The notes: generated from the letters alone by a model not told the origin. A stretch of DNA of 41,919 nucleotides from Thiothrix lacustris DSM 21227 (GCF_000621325.1 NZ_JHYQ01000036.1:1-41919); one strand, 5' to 3'. Shown: positions 18,528-28,152, counted from the first letter of the stretch. A program made the numbers and translations.

Positions 18528-19748
18528 ATGAGAATCACACGCGATTCAGCCAAATGGAAAAAGCCGCTGGGTCAGATAGCAGGGCTAGTCATTGTTGGAA
18601 CTTTATTAGGTGGGTGTACGACTGTTAGGCCGCAATGGCCTTGGGTGTTTGCGCCGCCTGGTGCAGTTAGTTATCCCGCTAATAATCAGGGGGGGCAGGC
18701 ACCTGTCATCAGGCCGCCTGTTGTGACAGCTCCACCCCGAACAACAAACCAACCCTTACCGCAGACCTTGCCACTACCCTCACCTGTGGTCACAACGCCA
18801 TATCCATCCGTGAATGCTCCTCGTGGCTTGGGAGGAGATTATGCAAATTACCCTGAGTTACGCCAATTTATTGGCAAAATGAATAATCAACATGGTTTTG
18901 ATATTGCTTTTCTAGAACAGACATTTTCCAGTGTGCAGCGCGACAAAGAGGCATTGACGAAAGCCGGTGCACCTGCTGAAGGGCAGGGCTGGCGTGCGTA
19001 TCGCCCCATTTTTCTGACCGAAGAGCGTATCAATGGCGGAGTGGATTTCTGGAATCGTCATGCGGCATTGCTGGATAATGCTACTCGTCAGTATGGGGTA
19101 GATACGGAGTATCTGGTGGCAATCATTGGGGTAGAAACTCAGTATGGTAAAAATACGGGTAAGCATAATGTGTTACAGGCGTTGACCAGTCTGGGATTCG
19201 ATTTCCCACGGCGAGCCAGTTTCTACCAAAAAGAGTTGGAACAGTTTTTGCTGTTATCACGTGAGGAAAAAGTAAGGCCGCAGATATTCAATGGCTCTTA
19301 TGCGGGTGCGATGGGGCTGGGGCAATTCATTTCTAGCAGCTACCGTAGTTACTCTATTGACGGCAACCGTGATGGTAAACGTGATCTGTGGGATCCTCAG
19401 GATGCCATTCCAAGTGTGGCGAATTACTTTGCCAAAAATGGTTGGAAGCGTGGTACAGGTGTGGCAGTACCTGCTTATATTTCCGGTAATGGGTATGCTA
19501 GTATTGCCGAAACGACTGCAAAAAAACCTGCACGTACCTTGGGTGATTTGGCTGCAAATGGGGTTAGGCCGCAGACTGCTATCAACTCTGCAAAAGTGAG
19601 TTTGATTAAGCTGGAAGGCGCAACCGATGAGTATTGGGTTGGTGGTGAAAACTTCTATGCCATTACTCGCTACAATCCTAGTGTTAAGTATGCAATGGCT
19701 GTGCATCAACTTGCTCAGGAAATTCGTAAGCGTAAGTTTGGTTTTTAG
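18528..19748 (+). CDS. mltB: Lytic murein transglycosylase B (lipoprotein)
   Basis: MltB cleaves glycan strands between MurNAc and GlcNAc, leaving 1,6-anhydroMurNAc ends. From the preferred ATG at 18528 (purine-rich ggagatggag upstream) it has 406 residues. A signal peptide with lipobox LLGGC (Cys30) indicates outer-membrane anchoring. A Pro/Thr-rich linker (about 48-100) leads into the family 3 catalytic domain: YLVAIIGVETQYGKNTG with catalytic Glu203, then FPRRASFYQKELEQFLLL, GSYAGAMGLGQFISSSYRS and DGKRDLWDPQDAI. The open frame begins 33 nt earlier but without a usable ribosome binding site. It follows rodA and precedes rlpA. Confidence 0.95.
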   Translation: MRITRDSAKWKKPLGQIAGLVIVGTLLGGCTTVRPQWPWVFAPPGAVSYPANNQGGQAPVIRPPVVTAPPRTTNQPLPQTLPLPSPVVTTPYPSVNAPRGLGGDYANYPELRQFIGKMNNQHGFDIAFLEQTFSSVQRDKEALTKAGAPAEGQGWRAYRPIFLTEERINGGVDFWNRHAALLDNATRQYGVDTEYLVAIIGVETQYGKNTGKHNVLQALTSLGFDFPRRASFYQKELEQFLLLSREEKVRPQIFNGSYAGAMGLGQFISSSYRSYSIDGNRDGKRDLWDPQDAIPSVANYFAKNGWKRGTGVAVPAYISGNGYASIAETTAKKPARTLGDLAANGVRPQTAINSAKVSLIKLEGATDEYWVGGENFYAITRYNPSVKYAMAVHQLAQEIRKRKFGF

Positions 19749-19819
19749 GGGCTATACTAGCATGACCCCTCATCTTTATTATGGGGTGGGGGGGTAATTG
19801 GGAATAAAAGCTGGAAAAT

Positions 19820-20638
19820 ATGATGACAATAAACTGGCGATCTTCGGCAATCTTATTGGCCTTGACGGCAACTGGATTAGTCGCTTGTAGTGGGAATAGC
19901 ACGAAAAATGAAGTAGCGCCTGCTACTGCGGCAAATAATGCCGGAGTTGCTCAGGGGCAAACTGGCTGTGGTAATGATCCGACTTATGCGATTGATGGCA
20001 AAACCTATCAAGTATTAAATTCTGCTGCTGGTTACTCGGAACAGGGTACGGCCGCGTGGTATGGTGCTGAATATCAGGGTACAGAAACAGCCGGTTGTGA
20101 GGTGTTTGATATGTATGGCTACTCTGCTGCACATCGAACTTTGCCATTGCCTAGTTTTGCAGAGGTTACTAATCGTCAAAATGGTAAGCATATTATTGTG
20201 CGGATCAACGATCGTGGGCCGTTTGAGGGAGGGGATCTCATCCAGTTATCCTTTGCGGCGGCGAATGCTTTAGGGGTCAAAGCGCGGACTGGTGTACCGG
20301 TTGATGTGGTTGCTATTTCACCGGATCAGCTTCCTCAAGAGGCTCGTGTTGTCCCCAACATCACTAATCAGGTGGCAAAACCGACGACGCCTGTCGATAA
20401 GTCGAAGCCTTATTATGTGATTGCAGGAACATGGCCGGATAAAAATACCTCCCTTGATATGTTTGTACGCCTGACGTCGATTGGCCTTGCCAAGACCGAG
20501 ATGGCCACCGCACAGCAAAATGGGCGTGAAATGTATCAAGTGAGGATTGGCCCCCTGTATAGTCAGGATCAAATTGATAATGTGAAGGATATACTGGAGA
20601 GTAACGGCTTGGCGAACTTTAAGGTAGTTGCGCGATAG
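19820..20638 (+). CDS. rlpA: RlpA septal lytic transglycosylase (lipoprotein with SPOR domain)
   Basis: RlpA is an outer-membrane lipoprotein; in Pseudomonas it cuts peptide-free (denuded) glycan at division sites. The 272 residues have a lipobox LVAC and a double-psi beta-barrel domain (about 75-165; AAWYGAEYQG, AAHRTLPLPSFAEVTN, VRINDRGPF). The E-x-x-D-x7-H spacing of the P. aeruginosa active residues is kept in CEVFDMYGYSAAH, so enzymatic activity is expected. A C-terminal SPOR domain (about 195-270; YYVIAGTWPDKNTS) binds denuded septal glycan. It lies 71 nt after mltB and before dacA, as in other gammaproteobacteria. Confidence 0.95.
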   Translation: MMTINWRSSAILLALTATGLVACSGNSTKNEVAPATAANNAGVAQGQTGCGNDPTYAIDGKTYQVLNSAAGYSEQGTAAWYGAEYQGTETAGCEVFDMYGYSAAHRTLPLPSFAEVTNRQNGKHIIVRINDRGPFEGGDLIQLSFAAANALGVKARTGVPVDVVAISPDQLPQEARVVPNITNQVAKPTTPVDKSKPYYVIAGTWPDKNTSLDMFVRLTSIGLAKTEMATAQQNGREMYQVRIGPLYSQDQIDNVKDILESNGLANFKVVAR

Positions 20639-20700
20639 CGCAAGCTCCGTTACCGTATTATCCATTATGGAAATAATCAGCGTCAGTAAAAGGACTGTTC

Positions 20701-21942
20701 ATGCTTATTAGGATTATGAAATCGTTGTTGCTGGTATGGTTGCTTGTTGGGTGTTTTGCCGTTGCGGCCGAAAAGCCCGCTGCACCATCTGATGGGGGTG
20801 AAGCTCCCAGTGACTTATCAACTGCACCTTACAATGACCCTGCCATTCCACCAGAAATCATTGCGATGGCTTCAGGTGTGCCAGAAGTTGAAGCAAAAAA
20901 CTACTTATTGGTTGATTTCCAAAGTGGTGAAGAGCTTGCTGGTCTTAATCCTGGCTTGCGGATTGAGCCTGCCAGTATTACTAAATTGATGACAGCCTAC
21001 ATCGTCTATCGGGATTTAGATAAGGGTAGGATTAAGCTGGAAGATGAGGTGCTGATTAGCGAGAAAGCCTGGAAGATGGAAGGTTCTCGTATGTTTGTCG
21101 AGTTGGGTAAAAAGATTCCATTCGAAAAGCTGTTGAGAGGCATGATTATTCAGTCTGGTAATGATGCTGCAATGGCTTTGGCAGAACATATTGCGGGTAC
21201 TGAAAGTTCTTTTGTCGAACGTATGAATCAAACAGCTGCCGAACTTGGCATGAAAGATACTCATTACATGAATGTTACGGGTTGGCCAGCCCAAAATCAT
21301 TACACAACAGCACGTGATATTGTGAAGTTGGTTCATGCCTTGATTACTGAGTTCCCTGAGCGCTATAAACTTTATTCTGAAAAGGAGTTTAGTTATAACA
21401 ATATCAAGCAGCAAAATCGCAATCGTTTATTATTTCGTGATCCTACTGTTGATGGTTTAAAAACGGGTCATACAGAGTCGGCGGGTTATTGTTTAGTTTC
21501 TTCTGCTAAACGCGACAATATGCGTCTTATTTCTGTCGTGTTAGGCACTAAAAGTGATGAAGCGCGTGCAAATGCTAGCCAACAGTTATTGGAATACGGT
21601 TTCCGTACTTTTGAAACACATCAGCTCTACAATGCCGGTGCTGTACTGGCTAAAGTGCGTGTTTGGAAGGGTGATCAAACCGAGGTTCCTGCTGGTGTGA
21701 TTGATGATTTGTTCGTTAGCATTGCTAAGGGACGTTATGATCAGTTGAAAGGTGGAATGCAGCTTGATAAAGGTATTGATGCCCCCATTATGCGTGGTGA
21801 CAGATTGGGAACAGTGATTATTACTGATCGTGAGCTGGGTAAAATTGTCAAGGAAACCCCGTTGTTGGCGCTGGAAGATGTGGCTGAGGGCGGCTGGTGG
21901 CGAGGGATGATGGATAGTATCCAGAAGTTGTTCGCTGATTAG
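20701..21942 (+). CDS. dacA: D-alanyl-D-alanine carboxypeptidase (PBP5/6 type)
   Basis: This enzyme removes the terminal D-Ala from peptidoglycan pentapeptides in the periplasm. The 413 residues have a signal peptide (probable cut after AVAA; the embedded LVGC could also be read as a lipobox). The active-site triad is intact: SITK (Ser92, Lys95), SGN (152-154) and KTG (254-256). A PBP5 C-terminal domain follows, then an amphipathic tail (WWRGMMDSIQKLFAD) of the kind that anchors PBP5 to the membrane. The ATG at 20701 has AAGGA 6 nt upstream. It lies in the mrdA-rodA-mltB-rlpA-dacA-ybeD-lipB cluster. Confidence 0.96.
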   Translation: MLIRIMKSLLLVWLLVGCFAVAAEKPAAPSDGGEAPSDLSTAPYNDPAIPPEIIAMASGVPEVEAKNYLLVDFQSGEELAGLNPGLRIEPASITKLMTAYIVYRDLDKGRIKLEDEVLISEKAWKMEGSRMFVELGKKIPFEKLLRGMIIQSGNDAAMALAEHIAGTESSFVERMNQTAAELGMKDTHYMNVTGWPAQNHYTTARDIVKLVHALITEFPERYKLYSEKEFSYNNIKQQNRNRLLFRDPTVDGLKTGHTESAGYCLVSSAKRDNMRLISVVLGTKSDEARANASQQLLEYGFRTFETHQLYNAGAVLAKVRVWKGDQTEVPAGVIDDLFVSIAKGRYDQLKGGMQLDKGIDAPIMRGDRLGTVIITDRELGKIVKETPLLALEDVAEGGWWRGMMDSIQKLFAD

Positions 21943-21965
21943 ACGGGAACAAGTGAGGACAAGAC

Positions 21966-22247
21966 GTGGAACGTTTTGGAGAACAGGAAGAGTTAATATT
22001 GGAATTTCCCTGTGATTTTCCAATTAAGATAGTAGGTCATGCGGATGTTGAGTTTCATCAACGCATTTGCGAGATCGTGTATCGTCATGATGAGGATTTC
22101 AATCCAGATGATCGTTTACAGCGACGTAACAGTTCTACGGGGAAATACCATAGCCTAACGGTGAATCTGCGCGCGGTGAGTAAAGAACAAATTAATGCGG
22201 TCTATCAGGATTTGAAAGCCTGCGAGTTGGTATTGTGGGCATTGTAG
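21966..22247 (+). CDS. ybeD: YbeD (DUF493) family protein
   Basis: This is a 93-residue cytoplasmic protein of the DUF493/UPF0250 family, an ACT-like ferredoxin fold. [19 protein letters not shown] and [23 protein letters not shown] are the recognised blocks. The molecular function is unknown, but the gene nearly always lies between dacA and lipB. It starts at GTG 21966 with GAGGAC 7 nt upstream, and its end overlaps lipB by 13 nt, so the two are translationally coupled. Confidence 0.92.
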   Translation: MERFGEQEELILEFPCDFPIKIVGHADVEFHQRICEIVYRHDEDFNPDDRLQRRNSSTGKYHSLTVNLRAVSKEQINAVYQDLKACELVLWAL

Positions 22248-22888
22248 GGCTCACGGAGAGCTTGCATGTGCGGGTGTTGGGGTCTCAGGATTATGTTCCT
22301 GTGTGGCAACAGATGCAGGCATTCACTCAAAGTAGGGTGGACAGTACACCCGATGAGCTTTGGTTGGTGGAGCATTCACCGGTATTTACATTAGGACGCA
22401 ATGGTAAGATGGAACATGTGCTAGCGCCAGGCACTATTCCAGTATTGCCTATTGATCGGGGTGGGCAGGTGACATATCACGGCCCCGGGCAGTTAGTGGT
22501 TTACTTACTACTGGATATTCGCCGTAAGGCGCTCGGCGTGCGTGAGTTGGTGATGCAGATTGAGCAATCGGTTATTGATTTGTTAGCGAATCATGGTGTT
22601 ACAGCTGCTGGTGATCGAGATGCACCGGGTGTGTATGTGGATGGGCGTAAAATTGCCGCTTTGGGGTTACGAGTCGCCAAGGGTTGTACTTATCATGGCT
22701 TGAGTCTGAATGTAGATATGGATTTAGAGCCGTTTCAGCGTATTAACCCCTGTGGTTATGCCGGTTTGCAGGTAACGCAGTGTAAGGACCTTGGTATTAG
22801 GCAAACACCATTGGCGCTTGCCGGGGAGCTATGTGAATATCTTGCCGCTCGTTTGCAATATCCTGTGCTAGATTGGCGTCAGAATTAA
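22235..22888 (+). CDS. lipB: Octanoyl-[acyl carrier protein]:protein octanoyltransferase
   Basis: LipB transfers octanoate from acyl-ACP to lipoyl domains, the first step of protein lipoylation; LipA would then insert sulfur. The 217 residues contain [18 protein letters not shown], the substrate motif [20 protein letters not shown], the active-site Lys in GRKIAALG and the catalytic Cys in [11 protein letters not shown] at 22235 gives the usual length, but TTG 22262 or GTG 22268, which follow GGAG, are alternative starts. The gene overlaps ybeD and, by 4 nt at its stop, the convergent coq7. lipA, often next, is absent here. Confidence 0.94.
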   Translation: MGIVGLTESLHVRVLGSQDYVPVWQQMQAFTQSRVDSTPDELWLVEHSPVFTLGRNGKMEHVLAPGTIPVLPIDRGGQVTYHGPGQLVVYLLLDIRRKALGVRELVMQIEQSVIDLLANHGVTAAGDRDAPGVYVDGRKIAALGLRVAKGCTYHGLSLNVDMDLEPFQRINPCGYAGLQVTQCKDLGIRQTPLALAGELCEYLAARLQYPVLDWRQN

Positions 22889-23529
22889 ACGTAATACGTA
22901 CTTTTGGTCATGACTTTCGACATCAGTGGCATGAGCAGCTTGCGTGCTAGAAAGGGCAGTTTGGCTCCACCTGCTTGCATGGCGACATCACCGTGATGCA
23001 TTTCATCGGCCTTCATCTTTTGTAGGATGGCCATGTCAGTCAAAGCATGGGCAGGAAGTTGGTTGATGTGTTCTTCGAGATGCTTGATGACCTGATCTTC
23101 GGTTTCTTTGACGAAACCTAAACTCCACTTATCGCCAACTTTGCCTGCGATAGCGCCAATGGTGAAGGAACCCCAGTAAAACAACGGGTTCAGCAGACTT
23201 TTTCTTCCACCTAATTCTTGTAGGCGTTTGTCTGTCCAGTTCAGATGGTCATTTTCTTCCATGGCGGCACGTTCCATCTGTACGCGGATATCTTCGCGTT
23301 TGGCTGTTAGTGCCTGCCCTCGGTACAAGCCTTGGGCAGAGACCTCGCCAGTGTGATTAATGCGCATCAGCCTGCTGATCATATCGCGCTCATCTTCGTT
23401 GAGAGGAGCACTTTCCTGTACGCCGTTCGCTGGATTAGGGCGTTCGGTAGTCGGTGCGGTGGCATGAACTACTCGCAAAGACTGATCAATTTCATTCAAA
23501 ATGTTATCCAGCAGGCTGAAATTACGCAT
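22885..23529 (-). CDS. coq7: Coq7 diiron hydroxylase of ubiquinone biosynthesis
   Basis: Coq7 performs the last hydroxylation in ubiquinone synthesis at the inner membrane. The 214 residues carry carboxylate-bridged diiron ligands: [17 protein letters not shown], then MEENDHLNW (E-x-x-H type), and a second set in [14 protein letters not shown] and [11 protein letters not shown]. This matches the Coq7 type rather than the flavin enzyme UbiF. The start is ATG 23529. It follows dsbA by 15 nt in the same direction and overlaps lipB by 4 nt at the stops. It is a respiratory-chain gene in keeping with the cytochrome genes upstream. Confidence 0.94.
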   Translation of the reverse strand: MRNFSLLDNILNEIDQSLRVVHATAPTTERPNPANGVQESAPLNEDERDMISRLMRINHTGEVSAQGLYRGQALTAKREDIRVQMERAAMEENDHLNWTDKRLQELGGRKSLLNPLFYWGSFTIGAIAGKVGDKWSLGFVKETEDQVIKHLEEHINQLPAHALTDMAILQKMKADEMHHGDVAMQAGGAKLPFLARKLLMPLMSKVMTKSTYYV

Positions 23530-23544
23530 ATCACACTCTCTGTA

Positions 23545-24198
23545 TTACTTAGACTCGCGTGCCACCAAGTAATTAATTACTTGTAGCAGCTTTTCTTCAC
23601 TGCCGACCATGCTTGGGCTGGTGCGGTATTTGCCATTAACAATAATGACGGGTACTGAGTCTGCCTTGGATTTTGTGCCAACTTCATCGGCGCGTGCCAT
23701 CATGGCTTTCATTTCCATGGAGTTTAGGGCATTTTTAACTTGATCAGCACTAAAACCTAGCTCTACAAAAAAACGGGTCATGGCGGCATCATCGTTGATC
23801 TGGCGACGCTGTTTTTGTAGTGCTTCAAAAATCTTGGTGTGGACATTCTTCGCACCATCAGGATCGAGCATTTTCCCAACATAGTATAGCTTGGCATGGT
23901 ATGCCCAACGTGGACTTAGTGTGGCAGGAACACGCTGGAAGACGACGTTATCGGGTTTTTTGCTAAGGAAAGTGTTAATGGTGGGTTCCATTTCATAGCA
24001 GTGTGGACAGCCGTACCAAAACAATTCCGTTACTTCAACCTTTCCAGCTGGCACTTCGGTTGGAATAGCCGGTGAAATGGTGACGTACTGGGTACCTTCC
24101 TTGAATTCTTCCGCTTGGCTGGATTCAGGAATGCAGCCAGTGAGGGCAAATAGGGCTGCCATCATAAAGCCGAGGGTGTGGCTCAATGTGCGTTTCAT
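23545..24198 (-). CDS. dsbA: DsbA-type thiol:disulfide oxidoreductase, predicted lipoprotein
   Basis: DsbA introduces disulfide bonds into exported proteins. From the preferred ATG at 24198, which follows GGGAG, it has 217 residues. Active-site CPHC lies in LFWYGCPHCYEMEP and the cis-Pro in DSVPVIIVNGKY. The signal sequence ends LFALTGC, a lipobox, so the protein is probably lipid-anchored rather than free in the periplasm; lipoprotein DsbA forms are known in other bacteria. An upstream in-frame ATG at 24231 is less likely. It sits 3' of the ccsB/resB genes; c-type cytochrome thiols must be oxidised and re-reduced before haem attachment, which fits the context. Confidence 0.92.
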   Translation of the reverse strand: MKRTLSHTLGFMMAALFALTGCIPESSQAEEFKEGTQYVTISPAIPTEVPAGKVEVTELFWYGCPHCYEMEPTINTFLSKKPDNVVFQRVPATLSPRWAYHAKLYYVGKMLDPDGAKNVHTKIFEALQKQRRQINDDAAMTRFFVELGFSADQVKNALNSMEMKAMMARADEVGTKSKADSVPVIIVNGKYRTSPSMVGSEEKLLQVINYLVARESK

Positions 24199-24277
24199 TG
24201 GTTCAATATCTCCCTTTTGTGTTTGTTTCATTACAGTGTCAGTCAGTTATTGTGATGATTAGACTTGGCTATTAGCT

Positions 24278-25456
24278 TTAAAGTTCACCATAAGAATGTA
24301 AACCAGAGAGAAACATATTAACGCCCAGGAATGCAAACAGGGTAACAAAGAGACCTACAATAGCCCACCATGCCATAGGTTCACCCCTCCAGCCTTTGGA
24401 GAAGCGTAAATGCAGCCATGCAGCATAGTTCAGCCAGACAATTAATGCCCATGTTTCTTTGGGATCCCAAGACCAGTAACCGCCCCATGCTTCAGCAGCC
24501 CACATAGCACCAAGAATGGTGGCAATGGTAAAGAAGGCGAAGCCTAGTGCAATAGCTTTGTAGGTAACATCATCTAGCATATCCAGTGAGGGAAGACGTT
24601 TTGCTAGTAAACCATTAGGATTTTGCCGTTCACCTTTTGATTTAAGCAAATAAGCAACACTAACCATGGCAGCTAAAGCAAATGCACCATAGCCAACAAA
24701 ATTGGCTGGGACATGGATTTTCATCCAGTAACTTTTCAGAGCAGGGACAAGTGGGAGAATTTTATCAGCGCCACGGCTATAGCTGTACCACAATAGGAAA
24801 CCCACCGCTGCACTAATCACCAATAGCACAAAACCGCCGAGTGAACGGTTTTTGTAACGACCTTCATAAAACAGGTACAGCAGGCCAGTGATGAGACTGA
24901 ACAAAATAAAGACTTCATAGAGGTTGCTCACTGGAATATGACCAAACTCTGGATCAACTAAATAAGTCTCATACCAACGTACCATCAGCCCTGTTAAGCC
25001 CATAATCAGCGCTGCCCATGTTAGCGCTGTGCCAGTTTTTAGGGTGAATTCGCTGCCTGAGAACAGTCCACCAAGGTAGGTGACGGTAGCCATTACAAAC
25101 AGTGCGCTCATCCACATGACCGCTGACTGGCTGGAAACGAGATATTTCAGGCCAAATACTACTTCTGCATTGGCGTAATTGTCACCATAAAGCCCAATAC
25201 CTAATAAGCTGAAAGCGGTAACTGTTAATGCATAAGGTTGAAAAGCCTTCCAATACCAACCTAAACCAATCAAGCTAGGAGCAGTCATGGCGAGAATGCC
25301 AATTTCATAGCCGTCCATGATGCTGCCATATTTGGCAAAGACAAAGGCTGTAGCGGCCAGTACTGCCGTAGCCCATAACCAGTCACGCAGCCCTAATTGC
25401 TGGAGCAGACTGGGACGTTCAATCAATGATTCAATCGTTTGTTGTGGAACTGACAT
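24278..25456 (-). CDS. ccsB: System II cytochrome c synthetase subunit (CcsB/CcsA family)
   Basis: This 392-residue polytopic protein has the haem-handling WWD motif in AWGGYWSWDPKETWALIVW (about 325-343), with conserved His residues around AWLHLRF. Together with ResB it forms the system II machine that delivers haem across the membrane and attaches it to apocytochromes c. The ATG at 25456 lies 26 nt inside the resB frame, indicating coupled translation. The naming is unsettled: such proteins are called CcsA in plastids and Gram-positives and often CcsB in proteobacteria. The system I ccm genes are not seen here. Confidence 0.93.
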   Translation of the reverse strand: MSVPQQTIESLIERPSLLQQLGLRDWLWATAVLAATAFVFAKYGSIMDGYEIGILAMTAPSLIGLGWYWKAFQPYALTVTAFSLLGIGLYGDNYANAEVVFGLKYLVSSQSAVMWMSALFVMATVTYLGGLFSGSEFTLKTGTALTWAALIMGLTGLMVRWYETYLVDPEFGHIPVSNLYEVFILFSLITGLLYLFYEGRYKNRSLGGFVLLVISAAVGFLLWYSYSRGADKILPLVPALKSYWMKIHVPANFVGYGAFALAAMVSVAYLLKSKGERQNPNGLLAKRLPSLDMLDDVTYKAIALGFAFFTIATILGAMWAAEAWGGYWSWDPKETWALIVWLNYAAWLHLRFSKGWRGEPMAWWAIVGLFVTLFAFLGVNMFLSGLHSYGEL

Positions 25457-27440
25457 GTTTCACCTCATGTGCCATGACTTGCTGGAAGATTCCTTGCAAG
25501 TGATTAAAATAGCGTTCAAATTCAGGCTGGTTACGGTTGCTGCTGCCTGCCATGACGAGATCTGACTGATTGTCACCTTGCGGCTTGATCCAGATCCATA
25601 TTCTACGATGGGAGATGTAGAATAGTAAAAATACCCCCAAGACCAGCATGGCGCTGCCAAAATACACCACATCTTTACCCGGTGAGCGGGTGATTTGTAA
25701 ACCAGATGCCTCAATTTGTTTGAAGCTGCTTAGTTGTACAAGCCACGGTGAGCCATAGGCGGCGATTTTGTCGACAGCCAAAATGCTATCATCAAAGAAT
25801 AACCAATCTGCTTCGCTAGGTTCGCCCTGACTGCCTTCTTGTTTCAGGGTTTCTAGGTATACGCTGCGTAGTGATGCATTCAGCACTTTCATAAAGGCTT
25901 CGGAGGCATTCTCACGTTTCTCTTCTGGGAAGCGTGCAGCAATTTCCTGCATGATGCCATCCGAACCTTTGCTTGAAAATTGCTCTGTTAACCGCACCAT
26001 TGATTCAATGACTTGATTCTCCATCTCGGCATTTTGCAGGCTATTTTGCTGCATCGAGTTGCGAGTAGTGGCAATAGCGGCTGTTTTTACAAGCTCGTTA
26101 TTTTGCATATTGGTGAGGAACTTGAAGAAACGATCTTTGCTACCTTTCGGATCCAGTGGAATGTGTAGATAACGAAATGGTTCGCCTGGGCTAGTACGTA
26201 CTCCACTGATGTAATAATACTGTCCCTTGATACTCACCGGATTCATGTAGTTTTGGTATTCTATCGCTTGTCCGGTAGCATCGCGGAGCTTGAAGGTGAT
26301 GCTGGGGCCGACATTTTTCTTTGTGACCTTGCCCTCATCTCCTTCCATATCATTGATGTTGAAGAGGCGAAAGTCTTTTAGTTCTAGTGTGTACTGTTGA
26401 TCGGAACTAGTCAGTTTGTAGTCACCAAAAATTTTCCCATCCAGATCTTGTGCTGCATAGCGTGTGCTAAACGGTTGCAGGCGCAATTTCACTTCCGAGC
26501 CACCATCACCAAAGCTCGCTTGATAAATAGCGACATCTTTATAAATGAGTGGGTGATTGACTGAAATAGTGGTTTCTAGCGGTTTTTCCAAATCTTTGTC
26601 GTGGATGACAATATCACTCTCAAAGGACTTGGGCATTCCGGTAGAGTAGTGTTCAACACGGAATTCTTTTACTTCTACTGCAAATGGCAGGTGTTGTACG
26701 AAATAGCCGTCACGCATCGGCTGGAATAGGATATTGGCGCGGCTACCTTCGGGAATGTCGACTGATCCACGATAAGAGAAGTTGGATGGAGGAAGTTGGC
26801 TGATAGCAGGTACGTCACCAGCAGGAATATTACGGGTTTCAGGTTTTAGATTGCCTTGCCATTCAGCAAGCATCAGTGGTAGGCGGCTATCCAGTAGACC
26901 GCCAAGGAAAATGACGATCATACCAAGGTGGGTTAACCAATAACCCCAATGGTTCATGCCGCCTTTCATTCCGGCAACGACTGTATGTTGAGCATCGACT
27001 TTTTGGCGGGTTTTGAAGCCTTGGCCATGTAGGATGCGGGTTGCAAGAGCTGTTGCTTCTGTATGGCTTTGTGAGGTCGTTAGAGTGCTTTGGTGCTTCA
27101 TTGCCCGTAGCGATTTTTCTTGCACATTTTCGCGGAAATGGCGAAGTTCTCGTAACATGCCGGGCGTATTGCGGCCAACACAAGTGGCGATAGAAATGAC
27201 TAGAAATGCAAGGATGCCTAGAAACCACAAGGCGGAATACACATCATAGAGTTCTAGTGACCTGAACAAATCAAACCAAAATGGTCCGAATTTAATCTGA
27301 TAGTCGGTATAGGGTTGATTCTGTTTGAGGATGGTGCCAATCACAGAAGCAATCGCCACTATCACCAGCAAGCTGATAGCCAGATTCATGGATCCTAGGA
27401 AATTGATCAGGCGCGTACTGGAGGTTGGAGAATTTCTCAT
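25431..27440 (-). CDS. resB: ResB-like cytochrome c biogenesis protein
   Basis: ResB (Ccs1) is the partner of the WWD protein in system II cytochrome c maturation. From ATG 27440 it has 669 residues: an N-terminal helix (FLGSMNLAISLLVIVAIASV), further helices near 60-80 and 150-175, a large periplasmic domain (about 180-610), and a last helix (VVYFGSAMLVLGVFLLFYI) before a short cytoplasmic tail. The frame opens at 27500, but I prefer 27440 because it begins at MRNSPTSSTRLINFLGSMN, as family members do; no good ribosome binding site is visible. It is separated from the upstream cytochrome c4 gene by a strong hairpin. Confidence 0.92.
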   Translation of the reverse strand: MRNSPTSSTRLINFLGSMNLAISLLVIVAIASVIGTILKQNQPYTDYQIKFGPFWFDLFRSLELYDVYSALWFLGILAFLVISIATCVGRNTPGMLRELRHFRENVQEKSLRAMKHQSTLTTSQSHTEATALATRILHGQGFKTRQKVDAQHTVVAGMKGGMNHWGYWLTHLGMIVIFLGGLLDSRLPLMLAEWQGNLKPETRNIPAGDVPAISQLPPSNFSYRGSVDIPEGSRANILFQPMRDGYFVQHLPFAVEVKEFRVEHYSTGMPKSFESDIVIHDKDLEKPLETTISVNHPLIYKDVAIYQASFGDGGSEVKLRLQPFSTRYAAQDLDGKIFGDYKLTSSDQQYTLELKDFRLFNINDMEGDEGKVTKKNVGPSITFKLRDATGQAIEYQNYMNPVSIKGQYYYISGVRTSPGEPFRYLHIPLDPKGSKDRFFKFLTNMQNNELVKTAAIATTRNSMQQNSLQNAEMENQVIESMVRLTEQFSSKGSDGIMQEIAARFPEEKRENASEAFMKVLNASLRSVYLETLKQEGSQGEPSEADWLFFDDSILAVDKIAAYGSPWLVQLSSFKQIEASGLQITRSPGKDVVYFGSAMLVLGVFLLFYISHRRIWIWIKPQGDNQSDLVMAGSSNRNQPEFERYFNHLQGIFQQVMAHEVKHVSSTTND

Positions 27441-27478
27441 ATCACAAAAATCATATTTACAATGAGGTGAATTAAAAC

Positions 27479-27510
27479 AACAAAGGGTGGCAAATGCCAC
27501 CCTTTGTTTT
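27479..27510 (-). terminator. Strong hairpin terminator after cytochrome c4
   Basis: Perfect 14-bp arms, AACAAAGGGTGGCA (27479-27492) and TGCCACCCTTTGTT (27495-27508), are separated by 2 nt. Read on the minus strand the stem is followed by TTTTAATT. It lies 31 nt after the c4 stop and before resB, and probably lets c4 be expressed at a higher level than the downstream biogenesis genes. Confidence 0.75.
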
Positions 27511-27540
27511 ACAGTAAGGCGTTACCAAATGGTAATGACA

Positions 27541-28152
27541 TTACTTCAGGCCAGAGATGTACTCGGCAACCGCATCGATTTCTACATCAGTCATACCAGC
27601 AGCGATGTTACGCATCATCTTGCCTGCATCATTAGCACGCTCGCCTTTACGGAAGCTATATAGCTGGTTTTTGATGTAGGTGACGTGCTGACCATTCAGC
27701 GAGGGGAATTTGGCGGCTGGGTTGCCAGCACCGGTAGGGCCATGGCAGGCAGCACATGCTGAAACGCCTGTCGCATTATTACCACCTTTGTAGACTTGTT
27801 CACCCAAGACAGCTTTGGTTTGATCTGCTTCACCCAATTTTTTGGTTTGGGAGGAGAAGTATGCTGCCAGGTCTGCCATGTCTGCATCACTCAATGGTTT
27901 TGCCATTGGTGTCATGGATGGGTTAACACGCTCATCATTCTTGAAGTTCATTAATTGCTTCAGAATGTAGCTTGGGTGTTGACCCGCCAGCTTAGGCCAT
28001 TCAGGGTTGGTGCTGTTGCCGTCTGCACCGTGGCAGGCTGCGCAAGTCGCGGATTTGGTTTTGCCCGCTTCAGCATTGCCACCCTCTGCCCAAGCAGATG
28101 CAGCGACGCTAACAGCCAAGCCAGTCAGTACAAGCATGAGTACTTTTTTCAT
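27541..28152 (-). CDS. Dihaem cytochrome c4
   Basis: This is a periplasmic electron carrier with two class I cytochrome domains. The 203 residues have a signal peptide (cut after SAWA), first haem motif CAACH (Cys37, Cys40, His41) and second CAACH (Cys133, Cys136, His137), with Met ligands probably in NPSMTPMAKPL and in the GKMMRNIAAGM region. In related bacteria c4 passes electrons from the bc1 complex to terminal oxidases. The ATG at 28152 has AGGAGC upstream. The gene heads a minus-strand run with resB, ccsB and dsbA, the machinery needed to mature it, and is divergent from engB, as in pseudomonads. Confidence 0.95.
   Translation of the reverse strand: MKKVLMLVLTGLAVSVAASAWAEGGNAEAGKTKSATCAACHGADGNSTNPEWPKLAGQHPSYILKQLMNFKNDERVNPSMTPMAKPLSDADMADLAAYFSSQTKKLGEADQTKAVLGEQVYKGGNNATGVSACAACHGPTGAGNPAAKFPSLNGQHVTYIKNQLYSFRKGERANDAGKMMRNIAAGMTDVEIDAVAEYISGLK

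Noticed and set aside
19762-19790. ACCCC/GGGGT hairpin between mltB and rlpA as a terminator
   Set aside because: Short stem, AT-rich loop and G-run instead of a T-run after it; the genes probably form one operon.
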